Below, piece after piece: positions 15,566-24,794 of a stretch of 64,000 nt of DNA. Location of the stretch: contig NZ_JBHVRO010000001.1 of the NCBI RefSeq assembly GCF_042885655.1, forward strand, positions 310,001 through 374,000. The letters are read 5' to 3'. Below the pieces are notes generated by a model that did no database searches, had not been told where the DNA came from, and worked only from the letters and a program-made list of their open reading frames with translations. The translations under genes were made by a program, and so were the position numbers. The first letter of the stretch is position 1; the number at the start of each line of letters is the position of its first letter. This DNA comes from Psychrobacillus sp042885655 (lineage in GTDB: Bacteria; Bacillota; Bacilli; Bacillales_A; Planococcaceae).

Positions 15566-16105
15566 ATGGCGGAGAAAGCTAGTATTTTAGATGAACAATC
15601 AATTAATAGAGCACTCACACGAATTGCACACGAAATTATTGAACGCAACAAAGGAATTGAGGAATGTATATTAGTTGGAATAAAAACTAGAGGTGCTTTT
15701 TTAGCAGAGAGATTAGCGAAGAAAATTGAAATTATTGAAGGTAAAGCTATTAAAACGGGAGAGCTTGATATTACGCTATATAGGGATGATTTATCTCTAA
15801 AAAATGACTCAAATGAGCCACTCGTCCAACAAGTAGATATTACGCATGATGTAACAAATAAAAAAGTTATTTTAGTAGATGATGTGTTATACACGGGAAG
15901 AACGGTTCGCGCAGCTATGGATGCTGTTATGGATTTAGGTAGGCCAGCTCAAATTCAACTTGCTGTTTTAATAGATAGAGGACACCGAGAGTTGCCGATA
16001 AGAGCGGATTATGTTGGAAAAAATATTCCAACATCAAGCAATGAACGTATTGTTGTAAAAGTAATAGAAACAGATGAAATGGATGCAGTTACAATTTTTG
16101 AATAA
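15566..16105 (+). CDS. pyrR: Pyr operon attenuator and uracil phosphoribosyltransferase PyrR
   Basis: PyrR is an RNA-binding regulator that senses UMP/UTP and also has uracil phosphoribosyltransferase activity. The 179-aa product has the PRPP-binding motif VILVDDVLYTGRTVRAA (about residues 95-111), the N-terminal LTRIAHEIIERNKG, and the conserved ERIVVKVIETDEMDAVTIFE C-terminus. AGGAGGG precedes the ATG. pyrP starts only 30 bases after its stop. Confidence 0.97.
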   Translation: MAEKASILDEQSINRALTRIAHEIIERNKGIEECILVGIKTRGAFLAERLAKKIEIIEGKAIKTGELDITLYRDDLSLKNDSNEPLVQQVDITHDVTNKKVILVDDVLYTGRTVRAAMDAVMDLGRPAQIQLAVLIDRGHRELPIRADYVGKNIPTSSNERIVVKVIETDEMDAVTIFE

Positions 16106-16135
16106 GAAATCTTTTGGAAAAGGTAGGAATAATCC

Positions 16136-17416
16136 ATGTCAAATGCAGTTTTAGATGTTCATGAAAAGCCATCAGGTGGCCAGTTAATTACATTAAGCTT
16201 CCAGCATATGTTTGCGATGTTCGGCTCCACTATACTAGTTCCACAGTTAGTCGGATTAAGTCCAGCAATTGCTTTACTTACAAGTGGTATTGCAACAATT
16301 TTCTTCTTAATGATTACAAAGTTTCAAGTACCCGCATATTTGGGTTCATCCTTTGCTTTTATTGCTCCAATTATATTAGCTACAAAAGTAGGTGGTGTTG
16401 GTAGTGCAATGATAGGCGGAATGTTCGTCGGTATCACTTACGGTATTGTTGCACTCATTATTTGGAAGAGTGGTTATAAGTGGATTATGAAGCTATTACC
16501 ACCGATCGTTGTAGGTCCGGTTATTATGGTAATTGGTCTTGGTATTGCTGGTGTAGCGGTTGATATGGCAATGAATGTAGATGGTGTCTATAACTTTAAG
16601 CACTTCTCAGCAGCTCTAGTAACTTTATTCACTGCAATCTTCTGTACAATTTACTTTAAAAATATTCTAAGTACAATGCCGATCTTAATCGGTTTAATCG
16701 TTGGTTACATATACTCTGCAGCAATCGGAATAATAGATTACACAGCAGTAAGTAAACATGATTGGATTGAAATCCCACCATTCTTAATTCCCGGTGTAGA
16801 TTATGATTTCGTTATTACTTCAAAATTACTATTAGTCATGGTGCCAATTGTTATCGTAACAATCTCTGAGCATATCGGACATCAATTAGTACTTGGGAAA
16901 GTAGTAAATCGTGATTTTATTAAAGAGCCTGGTTTACATCGTTCTTTATTAGGTGATGGTTTCGGTACATTTATCAGTTCTTTAATCGGTGGTCCTCCAA
17001 AAACAACATACGGTGAAAACATTGGTGTGTTAGCTATTACTCGCGTATATAGTGTATATGTAATTTTTGGTGCTGCAGTAGTCGCAATTGCAATTTCATT
17101 TTTAGGGAAAGTGATGGCAGTCATCGCTACTATCCCAACAGCAGTACTTGGTGGAGTGTCCATTCTCCTTTTCGGAATAATCGCATCAAGTGGTCTTCGT
17201 ATGTTAGTTGAAAACAATATTGACTTTGGAAATAATCGTAATTTAGTAATTGCTTCAGTTATATTAGTAATCGGAATCGGCGGAGCAAAGTTTGTTGTAT
17301 CTGAATCATTAAGTATCGAAGGTATGGCTTTAGCCGCAATCATTGGGGTTATATTAAACCTAGTATTGCCAGGAAGAAAAGATGGAAAAATAGCAGGTAT
17401 GGATCAAACTGAATAA
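16136..17416 (+). CDS. pyrP: Uracil permease PyrP (UraA/NCS2 family)
   Basis: PyrP imports uracil by proton symport. The 426-aa protein has about 12-14 membrane segments and the family motifs FQHMFAMFGSTILVPQLVGL (start), AYLGSSFAFIAPI, LPPIVVGPVIMVIGLGIA, the transport glutamate in VTISEHIGHQLVLG, and GGPPKTTYGENIGVLAITRV. It lies in the pyr operon after pyrR. B. subtilis has an attenuator between pyrR and pyrP, but only 30 bases separate the genes here and no PyrR loop or terminator fits, so pyrR and pyrP should be controlled together. Confidence 0.96.
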   Translation: MSNAVLDVHEKPSGGQLITLSFQHMFAMFGSTILVPQLVGLSPAIALLTSGIATIFFLMITKFQVPAYLGSSFAFIAPIILATKVGGVGSAMIGGMFVGITYGIVALIIWKSGYKWIMKLLPPIVVGPVIMVIGLGIAGVAVDMAMNVDGVYNFKHFSAALVTLFTAIFCTIYFKNILSTMPILIGLIVGYIYSAAIGIIDYTAVSKHDWIEIPPFLIPGVDYDFVITSKLLLVMVPIVIVTISEHIGHQLVLGKVVNRDFIKEPGLHRSLLGDGFGTFISSLIGGPPKTTYGENIGVLAITRVYSVYVIFGAAVVAIAISFLGKVMAVIATIPTAVLGGVSILLFGIIASSGLRMLVENNIDFGNNRNLVIASVILVIGIGGAKFVVSESLSIEGMALAAIIGVILNLVLPGRKDGKIAGMDQTE

Positions 17417-17430
17417 ATGACCTTTTAAAT

Positions 17431-17555
17431 AGTTGTCCAGAGAGTCAACGAAAGGTTCGGCAAGATGAGTAAATGGTACTTAGAAAAGTAACCTTTACTT
17501 GTGCATGCAAAAAACGGACCTTTTCGAGAATTATCGATAAGGTCCATTTTTTTGC
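17431..17555 (+). promoter_or_regulatory. PyrR-dependent attenuator between pyrP and pyrB
   Basis: GTTGTCCAGAGAGTCAAC at 17432-17449 is a PyrR-binding hairpin with the conserved CCAGAGAG loop. The terminator follows at 17516-17551: GGACCTT pairs with AAGGTCC, with extra pairing inside, then seven Ts. It gives a second UMP-dependent control point in front of the biosynthetic genes. Confidence 0.9.
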
Positions 17556-17573
17556 AGAAAGAGGGGGATATAG

Positions 17574-18452
17574 ATGAAAAACTTAGTATCAATGAAAGAT
17601 TTATCTGTAGAACAAATAATGGCTATTTTAAAACAAGCACAATTATTCCAAGAGGGTGCGAGTTCGCAATTAGAACAAAATTATACAATGGCGAATATGT
17701 TCTTTGAACCTAGCACTCGAACTAAAATGAGCTTTGAAATGGCAGAAAGAAAGTTAAATTTAAATGTACTCCCCTTCGAAGCTGGATTTTCCAGTACATT
17801 AAAAGGCGAAACACTATATGACACCGTGAAAGTTTTAGAATCAATCGGAATAGATGCATTAGTGATAAGACATGAACAAAATAACTATTTTGAATCGCTG
17901 ATTGGAAAAGTAAAACCTGCCATCATTAATGGCGGTGACGGAACAGGAAATCATCCAACTCAAAGCCTCCTTGATATTTATACAATATGGCAAGAGTTTG
18001 GAACGTTAGAAAATATAGTGATAAGTATTGTTGGTGATATTGGACATAGCCGTGTTGCAAGATCCAATGCCGATGCACTTACAAGACTTGGAGCGAAAGT
18101 ACATTTTGTATGTCCTCCTAAATGGCAAGGGGAGTTTGAAGCAAATAACGACTTTGACGAAGTAATTGATGCGAGTGACGTCATTATGATGTTAAGAGTT
18201 CAACATGAAAGACATGATGGAGTATCTACCTTCTCAAAGGCAGAATATCACAATGCCTTTGGATTGACAGAAGAAAGAGAAAAAAGAATGAAGGATAATG
18301 CAATTATCATGCATCCTGGTCCTTTTAATAGAGACGTTGAAATTGCGAGCGAATTAATAGAATGCGATCGTTCAAGAATTTTCAAGCAAATGGAAAATGG
18401 TGTTTACATCCGTATGGCAATCATTGAAATGATTTTGAAAGGGAGAGAATAG
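17574..18452 (+). CDS. pyrB: Aspartate carbamoyltransferase
   Basis: PyrB joins carbamoyl phosphate and aspartate, the first committed pyrimidine step. The 292-aa protein carries the carbamoyl-phosphate motif FEPSTRTKMSFEMAERKL (about residues 43-60), DALVIRHEQNN, GDGTGNHPTQSLLDIYTI, the aspartate-domain GDIGHSRVARSN, and IMHPGPFNRDVEIA. It lacks a PyrI-type regulatory partner, as is usual in Bacillus. GAAAGAGGGGG precedes the ATG. pyrC starts one base after its stop. Confidence 0.97.
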   Translation: MKNLVSMKDLSVEQIMAILKQAQLFQEGASSQLEQNYTMANMFFEPSTRTKMSFEMAERKLNLNVLPFEAGFSSTLKGETLYDTVKVLESIGIDALVIRHEQNNYFESLIGKVKPAIINGGDGTGNHPTQSLLDIYTIWQEFGTLENIVISIVGDIGHSRVARSNADALTRLGAKVHFVCPPKWQGEFEANNDFDEVIDASDVIMMLRVQHERHDGVSTFSKAEYHNAFGLTEEREKRMKDNAIIMHPGPFNRDVEIASELIECDRSRIFKQMENGVYIRMAIIEMILKGRE

Positions 18453-18453
18453 A

Positions 18454-19734
18454 ATGACAAAAATTATTCATAACGTTCAAATAGTTAACAATGTAGGAGA
18501 ACTTGAGATTACTTCCGTTGTCATACAAGAAGGAAAAATTACTAAAATTGATGCGAATGCATCAGTAGTTGGAGCACAGGCAATTGACGGGAAAGGAATG
18601 CTTCTTTCTCCAGGATTTATTGATGTGCACGTACATTTACGCGAGCCAGGTGGCGAACAAAAAGAAACAATCGAAACTGGAACAAAAGCTGCAGCAAAAG
18701 GTGGATATACGACAATCTGTGCAATGCCAAATACAAGACCGGTACCCGATACAGCTGAAAATTTCTCCCATGTTTTAGATTTAATAAAGGAAAATGCACT
18801 TATTCGAGTACTTCCATATGCATCGATTACAATTCGCCAAGCTGGAAAAGAAAGAACAAATATTGAAGCGCTAAAACAATTAGGGGCATTTGCTCTAACA
18901 GATGATGGGGTAGGAGTACAAGCTGCCGGCACTATGTTAGAAGCAATGGAAGAAGCAGCAAAACTTAGTATACCAGTTGTTGCTCATTGTGAAGACAATA
19001 CGTTAATTTATGGTGGTGTAATGCATAAGGGAAAAAGAAACGAGGAGCTTGGTTTAAAGGGTATCCCTTCTGTTTCAGAATCAGTACATATTGCCCGAGA
19101 TATTTTACTCGCAGAAGCTGCTGGAGCTCATTACCATGTTTGTCATGTAAGTACGAAAGAATCTGTCCGTGTAATACGAGATGCAAAAAAAGCAGGAATA
19201 CATGTAACAGCAGAGGTAAGTCCCCATCACTTATTGCTTTGTGAAGATGATATACCATCCAATGATGCAAACTGGAAAATGAATCCTCCGCTCAGAGGAA
19301 AAGAAGATATGCTTGCTTTACGTGAAGGATTATTAGACGGAACTTTAGATTTCATTGCAACGGATCATGCGCCACATACAGAGGAAGAAAAAGCAACAGG
19401 ATTTGAAAAGGCACCATTTGGAATTGTCGGTTTAGAAACAGCGTTCCCACTTTTATATACACACTTCGTGAAAAGTGGTAAGTGGACTTTAAAACAACTA
19501 TTAGAATATTTAACGACTAAACCATCTGAAGTTTTCGGATTTGAATTTGGAAAATTAGAAATCGGAGCACCGGCAGACCTAGTTTTAATTGATTTAGAAA
19601 AAGAACAAGCAATCGAAAAAGGAGCATTTTTATCAAAAGGTAAAAACACACCATTTAACGGTTGGGTTTGCTCAGGCTGGCCGCAAGTTACCATTTATAA
19701 CGGAGAAATCGTATGGCAGGAGGAAAAAGCATGA
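18454..19734 (+). CDS. pyrC: Dihydroorotase
   Basis: PyrC cyclises carbamoyl aspartate to dihydroorotate. The 426-aa class I enzyme shows the metal-binding HxH motif in FIDVHVHLREPGGEQKE (about residues 57-73), CAMPNTRPV, the metal histidines in PVVAHCEDN and YHVCHVSTKES, and the late aspartate in FIATDHAPHTEEEK. It has a normal amidohydrolase length and a C-terminal strand cap (GWPQVTIYNGEIVW). Its stop overlaps carA by four bases, with the carA ribosome site AGGAGG inside pyrC. Confidence 0.97.
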   Translation: MTKIIHNVQIVNNVGELEITSVVIQEGKITKIDANASVVGAQAIDGKGMLLSPGFIDVHVHLREPGGEQKETIETGTKAAAKGGYTTICAMPNTRPVPDTAENFSHVLDLIKENALIRVLPYASITIRQAGKERTNIEALKQLGAFALTDDGVGVQAAGTMLEAMEEAAKLSIPVVAHCEDNTLIYGGVMHKGKRNEELGLKGIPSVSESVHIARDILLAEAAGAHYHVCHVSTKESVRVIRDAKKAGIHVTAEVSPHHLLLCEDDIPSNDANWKMNPPLRGKEDMLALREGLLDGTLDFIATDHAPHTEEEKATGFEKAPFGIVGLETAFPLLYTHFVKSGKWTLKQLLEYLTTKPSEVFGFEFGKLEIGAPADLVLIDLEKEQAIEKGAFLSKGKNTPFNGWVCSGWPQVTIYNGEIVWQEEKA

Positions 19735-20831
19735 AAACGAGATATTTAATATTAGAAGACGGCACTGTATTTAAGGGTAATGCATTTGGAAGTGAAGAAG
19801 GAACAATCGGTGAGGTTATCTTCACTACCGCAATGACCGGCTATCAGGAATCGATCTCGGACCCTTCCAACTGTGGTCAAATATTAACGTTTACGTATCC
19901 AATGGTGGGTAACTATGGGGTGAATCCTGATGATTTTGAAGCAATTCAAATTGGTCTATCTGGAGTAATTGTAAGAGAGCTTGCGGAGCAACCTTCTAAT
20001 TTCAGAAGTACTAGTACATTAAGTGAATTTTTAGAAGCAAAAAATGTACCTGGAATTGAAGGAATTGATACGAGAAAGTTAACACGTATTATACGCAAAC
20101 ACGGATCTTTAAAAGGTCGACTTACAAAAGCTGGAGAAGAAGTGAATGTGGATGAAGCAATCGAAACATTGAAAGCTACCGAAATTGCAAAAAACGTAGT
20201 TGAACAGGTTTCCATCACTCGTCCATATCCAAGTCCTGGGCGCGGAAAAAGAGTTGTACTTGTAGACTTTGGTATGAAGCACGGTATTTTAAGAGAATTA
20301 AATAAGCGTGATTGTGATATCATCGTCGTACCTTATAATACATCAGCAAAAGATATTTTAGGAATGGTCCCAGATGGTGTAATGCTTTCAAATGGACCAG
20401 GAGATCCAACAGATATCCCAGAAGTAGTAGAAATGGTCAAAGGAATTATCGGAAAGGTTCCGATTTTTGGGGTATGTCTTGGTCATCAGCTTATTTCACT
20501 AGCAAGTGGTGCTAAATCTTTTAAGTTGAAATTTGGCCATCGTGGAGGCAATCATCCAGTGAAGGATTTAACTACTGGGAGAACAGAACTAACTTCTCAA
20601 AATCATGGATATGCAATTGATGCAGATTCCATTGCAAATACAGACTTGGAAATTACACATATTGCTTTAAATGACGGTACTGTGGAAGGGGTACGACATA
20701 AGAAATTCCCTGTATTTTGTGTTCAATTCCATCCAGAGGGGTCTTCAGGTCCAGAAGATTCTACCCACTTATTTGATCAGTTTATCGAATTAATGATGCT
20801 AGAAAGCAAAAAGGAGAATTCACATGCCTAA
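19731..20831 (+). CDS. carA: Carbamoyl-phosphate synthase, small (glutaminase) subunit
   Basis: CarA (pyrAA) releases ammonia from glutamine for CarB. I start it at ATG 19731, which AGGAGG precedes by seven bases and which overlaps the pyrC stop; this gives 366 aa. The N-terminal domain has GYQESISDPSNCGQILTFTY, and the class I glutamine amidotransferase domain has the nucleophilic cysteine in FGVCLGHQLISLASG, TSQNHGYA, and the His/Glu pair in FCVQFHPEGSSGP. It overlaps carB by eight bases. Its place in the pyr operon identifies it as the pyrimidine-specific enzyme. Confidence 0.96.
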   Translation: MKTRYLILEDGTVFKGNAFGSEEGTIGEVIFTTAMTGYQESISDPSNCGQILTFTYPMVGNYGVNPDDFEAIQIGLSGVIVRELAEQPSNFRSTSTLSEFLEAKNVPGIEGIDTRKLTRIIRKHGSLKGRLTKAGEEVNVDEAIETLKATEIAKNVVEQVSITRPYPSPGRGKRVVLVDFGMKHGILRELNKRDCDIIVVPYNTSAKDILGMVPDGVMLSNGPGDPTDIPEVVEMVKGIIGKVPIFGVCLGHQLISLASGAKSFKLKFGHRGGNHPVKDLTTGRTELTSQNHGYAIDADSIANTDLEITHIALNDGTVEGVRHKKFPVFCVQFHPEGSSGPEDSTHLFDQFIELMMLESKKENSHA

Positions 20832-23800
20832 ACGTAAAGATATAGAAACAATATTAGTAATTGGTTCAGGTCCGATTATCATAGGTCAAGCTGCTGAATT
20901 TGATTATGCTGGTACGCAAGCATGTATTTCATTAAGAGAAGAAGGATATCGCGTCATTCTTGTGAACTCTAATCCCGCAACGATTATGACTGATACTGAA
21001 ATCGCAGATAAAGTATATATTGAACCAATCACATTACCATTCGTGAGTAAGATTATTCGAAAAGAACGTCCAGATGCCATTCTACCAACCCTAGGTGGGC
21101 AAACTGGCTTGAATATGGCGATTGCCCTTGATGAATCAGGTATATTAGATGAATTAGGAATCGAAATTTTAGGTACGAAACTAGAAGCAATTCATAAGGC
21201 AGAGGATCGTGATTTATTTCGAACATTAATGAACGAATTAGGTGAACCCGTCCCGGAAAGTGATATCATTCATAATTTGGATGAAGCGAAAGTTTTTGTT
21301 GAACGAATTGGATATCCTGTAATCGTGCGACCTGCTTTCACACTTGGAGGAACTGGCGGTGGTATTTGCCACAACGATACAGAATTAGTGGAAATCGTTA
21401 CAAGTGGTTTAAAATACAGTCCTGTAACCCAGTGTTTACTTGAAAAATCCATTGCAGGCTTTAAGGAAATTGAATACGAGGTAATGAGAGATTCTGCGGA
21501 TAACGCAATCGTAGTATGTAATATGGAAAACGTTGATGCAGTTGGTATTCATACTGGTGACTCTATTGTTGTTGCACCAACTCAAACATTATCTGATCGT
21601 GAAAACCAAATGCTTCGAAATGTTTCCCTTAAAATAATTCGTGCGTTAAAAATTGAAGGTGGTTGTAATGTGCAATTAGCACTCGATCCACATAGCTTCA
21701 ACTATTATATTATCGAAGTTAACCCACGTGTAAGCCGATCTTCAGCGCTTGCATCTAAAGCAACTGGTTATCCAATTGCTAAACTTGCAGCGAAAATAGC
21801 AGTAGGTTTAACGCTAGATGAAATGATGAACCCTGTAACAGAAAAAACTTATGCATGCTTTGAGCCAGCACTAGACTATATTGTTGCTAAAATTCCAAGA
21901 TGGCCATTTGATAAATTTGAATCTGCCAAACGTAATCTGGGCACTCAAATGAAAGCAACTGGTGAGGTAATGTCTTTAGGACGAACATTCGAAGAAGCTA
22001 TACTAAAATCAGTGCGATCCCTTGAAACTGGACATTTCCATTTAGAAATGAAAAACAGTGAGTCTATAACGGATGAATGGATGAAAAAGCGTATTCGCCG
22101 CGCAGGAGATGAGCGTTTATTCTTCATAGGAGAAGCGCTTCGTCGCGGTGTATCAGTGGAGCAAATTCACGAATGGAGCCAAATAGATGTATTTTTCTTA
22201 AACAAACTTCAAAACATCGTTCAATTCGAGAAAGTAATCCAATCAAATCCATTTGACCGGGATGTATTATACAAAGCGAAACGAATGGGCTTTGCAGACA
22301 AAACAATTGCAAAATATTGGGATGTAAAAGAAATCGACGTATATAATTTGAAGAAAGAACACGGAATAGTACCAGTGTACAAAATGGTAGATACTTGTGC
22401 AGGAGAGTTTGAATCAGAAACTCCTTATTTTTATGGAACATATGAAGAAGAAAATGAATCTATCCGAACAGATAAAGAAAGTGTCATCGTGTTAGGCTCT
22501 GGTCCAATTCGTATTGGCCAAGGGGTGGAATTTGACTATGCAACGGTGCATTCTGTTTGGGCGATTAAAGAAGCGGGATATGAAGCGATTATTATCAATA
22601 ATAATCCAGAGACAGTTTCAACAGATTTCTCTATCTCGGACAAATTATACTTCGAACCATTAACTATAGAAGACGTTATGCATATTATAGATTTGGAGCA
22701 GCCAAAAGGGGTAGTTGTCCAGTTTGGTGGACAAACTGCAATAAATCTAGCGGAAGCGCTAGAAGAAAGAGGAGTAAAAATTCTAGGTACAACTCTAGAA
22801 GATATTGACCGTGCTGAAAATCGTAACAAGTTTGAAGCTGCTCTTCACGAAATAGGTATTCCTCAACCACTTGGAAAAACTGCAGTTTCAGTAGAAGAAG
22901 CAGTAGTGATTGCTGAAGAAATTGGGTACCCAGTATTAGTAAGACCATCTTACGTACTTGGCGGTCGTGCAATGCAAATCGTCTATAACGAGGATGAAAT
23001 TAAACATTATATGGAACATGCAGTAGAAGCAAGTCCTGAAAAACCCGTGTTAATCGACCGTTACTTAACTGGAACAGAAGTGGAAGTTGATGCAATTTGT
23101 GATGGTGAAAATGTATTAATTCCAGGAATTATGGAGCATATTGAACGCGCAGGAGTTCACTCTGGAGACTCAATCGCAGTATATCCACCACAAAAATTAT
23201 CGCAAAAACATATCGATATTTTAGTGGATTACACAACTCGTCTCGCGAAAGGTTTAAAAATTGTTGGGTTGATGAACATTCAATATGTCATTTCAAAAGA
23301 TGAAGTATACGTGATTGAAGTAAACCCACGCTCCAGCCGTACAGTTCCATTCTTGAGTAAGATTACGTCGATTCCAATGGCGAATATTGCAACAAAAGCA
23401 GTATTAGGGCAATCGATAATAGAACAAGGATACACACCAGGACTTGCTCCAAATAGTCCAGGTGTATATGTAAAAGTTCCTGTCTTCAGTTTTGCAAAAT
23501 TACGCAGAGTAGATATTACGCTTGGACCAGAAATGAAATCTACTGGGGAAGTAATGGGGAAAGATATTACCTTAGAAAAAGCTTTGTATAAAGGTCTAGT
23601 AGCTGCAGGAATGGAAATTAAAGATCATGGTTCCGTTTTAATGACTATTTCAGATAAAGATAAGGAAGAAGCAACGGAGATAGCAAAACGATTCAATAAC
23701 ATTGGCTTCCGCATCATTGCTACACAAGGAACGGCAGAAGCAATTCAAAAAGTTGGTATCCCAGTTGACGTCGTTGATAAAATTGGATCTAAAGGAACTA

Positions 23801-24021
23801 CCTTGTTAGAAGTTATTCAAAAAGGAAATGCCCAATTTGTTATTAACACTCTAACAAAAGGCATGCAACCGGAACGAGACGGCTTCCGTATCAGAAGAGA
23901 GTCTGTGGAAAATGGCATTCCATGTTTAACTTCTTTAGATACTGCTGAGGCGATGCTACGAGTGATTGAATCCATGACTTTTTCTACAGAGACGATGAAA
24001 CATCAGGAGGTTCGTGCATGA
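20824..24021 (+). CDS. carB: Carbamoyl-phosphate synthase, large subunit
   Basis: CarB (pyrAB) makes carbamoyl phosphate from bicarbonate, ammonia and two ATP. The 1065-aa protein has the expected internal duplication: ILVIGSGPIIIGQAAEFDYA near the start and VIVLGSGPIRIGQGVEFDYA near residue 557. Each half has its ATP-grasp domain (RPAFTLGGTGGG; RPSYVLGGRAMQIV) and the matching INPRVSRSSAL/VNPRSSRTVPF catalytic strands. The C-terminal allosteric domain (TISDKDKEEATEIAKRF; GFRIIATQGTAEA) would bind UMP/PRPP. The start overlaps carA. Length is typical. Confidence 0.98.
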   Translation: MPKRKDIETILVIGSGPIIIGQAAEFDYAGTQACISLREEGYRVILVNSNPATIMTDTEIADKVYIEPITLPFVSKIIRKERPDAILPTLGGQTGLNMAIALDESGILDELGIEILGTKLEAIHKAEDRDLFRTLMNELGEPVPESDIIHNLDEAKVFVERIGYPVIVRPAFTLGGTGGGICHNDTELVEIVTSGLKYSPVTQCLLEKSIAGFKEIEYEVMRDSADNAIVVCNMENVDAVGIHTGDSIVVAPTQTLSDRENQMLRNVSLKIIRALKIEGGCNVQLALDPHSFNYYIIEVNPRVSRSSALASKATGYPIAKLAAKIAVGLTLDEMMNPVTEKTYACFEPALDYIVAKIPRWPFDKFESAKRNLGTQMKATGEVMSLGRTFEEAILKSVRSLETGHFHLEMKNSESITDEWMKKRIRRAGDERLFFIGEALRRGVSVEQIHEWSQIDVFFLNKLQNIVQFEKVIQSNPFDRDVLYKAKRMGFADKTIAKYWDVKEIDVYNLKKEHGIVPVYKMVDTCAGEFESETPYFYGTYEEENESIRTDKESVIVLGSGPIRIGQGVEFDYATVHSVWAIKEAGYEAIIINNNPETVSTDFSISDKLYFEPLTIEDVMHIIDLEQPKGVVVQFGGQTAINLAEALEERGVKILGTTLEDIDRAENRNKFEAALHEIGIPQPLGKTAVSVEEAVVIAEEIGYPVLVRPSYVLGGRAMQIVYNEDEIKHYMEHAVEASPEKPVLIDRYLTGTEVEVDAICDGENVLIPGIMEHIERAGVHSGDSIAVYPPQKLSQKHIDILVDYTTRLAKGLKIVGLMNIQYVISKDEVYVIEVNPRSSRTVPFLSKITSIPMANIATKAVLGQSIIEQGYTPGLAPNSPGVYVKVPVFSFAKLRRVDITLGPEMKSTGEVMGKDITLEKALYKGLVAAGMEIKDHGSVLMTISDKDKEEATEIAKRFNNIGFRIIATQGTAEAIQKVGIPVDVVDKIGSKGTTLLEVIQKGNAQFVINTLTKGMQPERDGFRIRRESVENGIPCLTSLDTAEAMLRVIESMTFSTETMKHQEVRA

Positions 24022-24794
24022 TTAGACAAGGACAAATGCAAGTAGTGAAACAGAGTGAAATTGCTACGAACATTTTTGAACTAACATTAAATGGACAGCA
24101 TGTACTCGATATGAATCAGCCTGGGCAATTTGTCCATATACGTGTGTCTGATCAAATGGAACCTTTACTAAGAAGACCAATTAGTATTTCCTCTATTAAT
24201 AAAGAAACATTGGAATTTACAATGATTTACCGTGCAGATGGAAGAGGAACAACCCTCCTATCTGAAAAAAAACTAGGGGACCAAGTAGATGTACTTGGAC
24301 CCCTTGGTAACGGTTTTCCTATTGATAGAGTAGAGGCTGGCCAAAAAGCTCTTCTCGTTGGGGGAGGAATTGGAGTACCACCATTATATGAGCTTTCGAA
24401 GAGACTTGTTGGAAAAGGAGTAAAGCCAATTCACGTTCTAGGCTTTCAATCGAAAGATGTTGTCTTTTACGAAAAGCAATTTAATGAACTAGGTGAAACG
24501 GTCATTGTAACAGCAGATGGCAGTTATGGTCATGCAGGATTTGTTACAAGTGTGTTAGAAAATTTGGAAGAAGATTTCTCTGTATATTATAGCTGTGGTC
24601 CAACACCAATGCTTACAGCACTTGAAAAAATGTATCCGGAAAAAGAAGGATATTTATCTTTTGAACAACGAATGGGTTGTGGAATTGGTGCTTGCTTTGC
24701 GTGTGTTTGTGAAACAACAAAAAGTACAGAAGCTGATTATGTGAAAGTGTGTTCAGATGGTCCAGTTTTCAAGTCAGGAGTGGTTCGCGTATGA
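24018..24794 (+). CDS. pyrK: Dihydroorotate dehydrogenase B, electron-transfer subunit PyrK
   Basis: PyrK passes electrons from the PyrD flavin to NAD through FAD and a [2Fe-2S] cluster. The 258-aa protein has a ferredoxin-reductase fold: the FAD motif LLRRPISISSI, NAD-binding VGGGIGVPPLYELSK and YSCGPTPML, and the iron-sulfur cysteines in GCGIGACFACVCE plus the later KVCSDGPVF. It overlaps carB and pyrD, so translation is coupled and it must partner the PyrD encoded next. Confidence 0.96.
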   Translation: MIRQGQMQVVKQSEIATNIFELTLNGQHVLDMNQPGQFVHIRVSDQMEPLLRRPISISSINKETLEFTMIYRADGRGTTLLSEKKLGDQVDVLGPLGNGFPIDRVEAGQKALLVGGGIGVPPLYELSKRLVGKGVKPIHVLGFQSKDVVFYEKQFNELGETVIVTADGSYGHAGFVTSVLENLEEDFSVYYSCGPTPMLTALEKMYPEKEGYLSFEQRMGCGIGACFACVCETTKSTEADYVKVCSDGPVFKSGVVRV

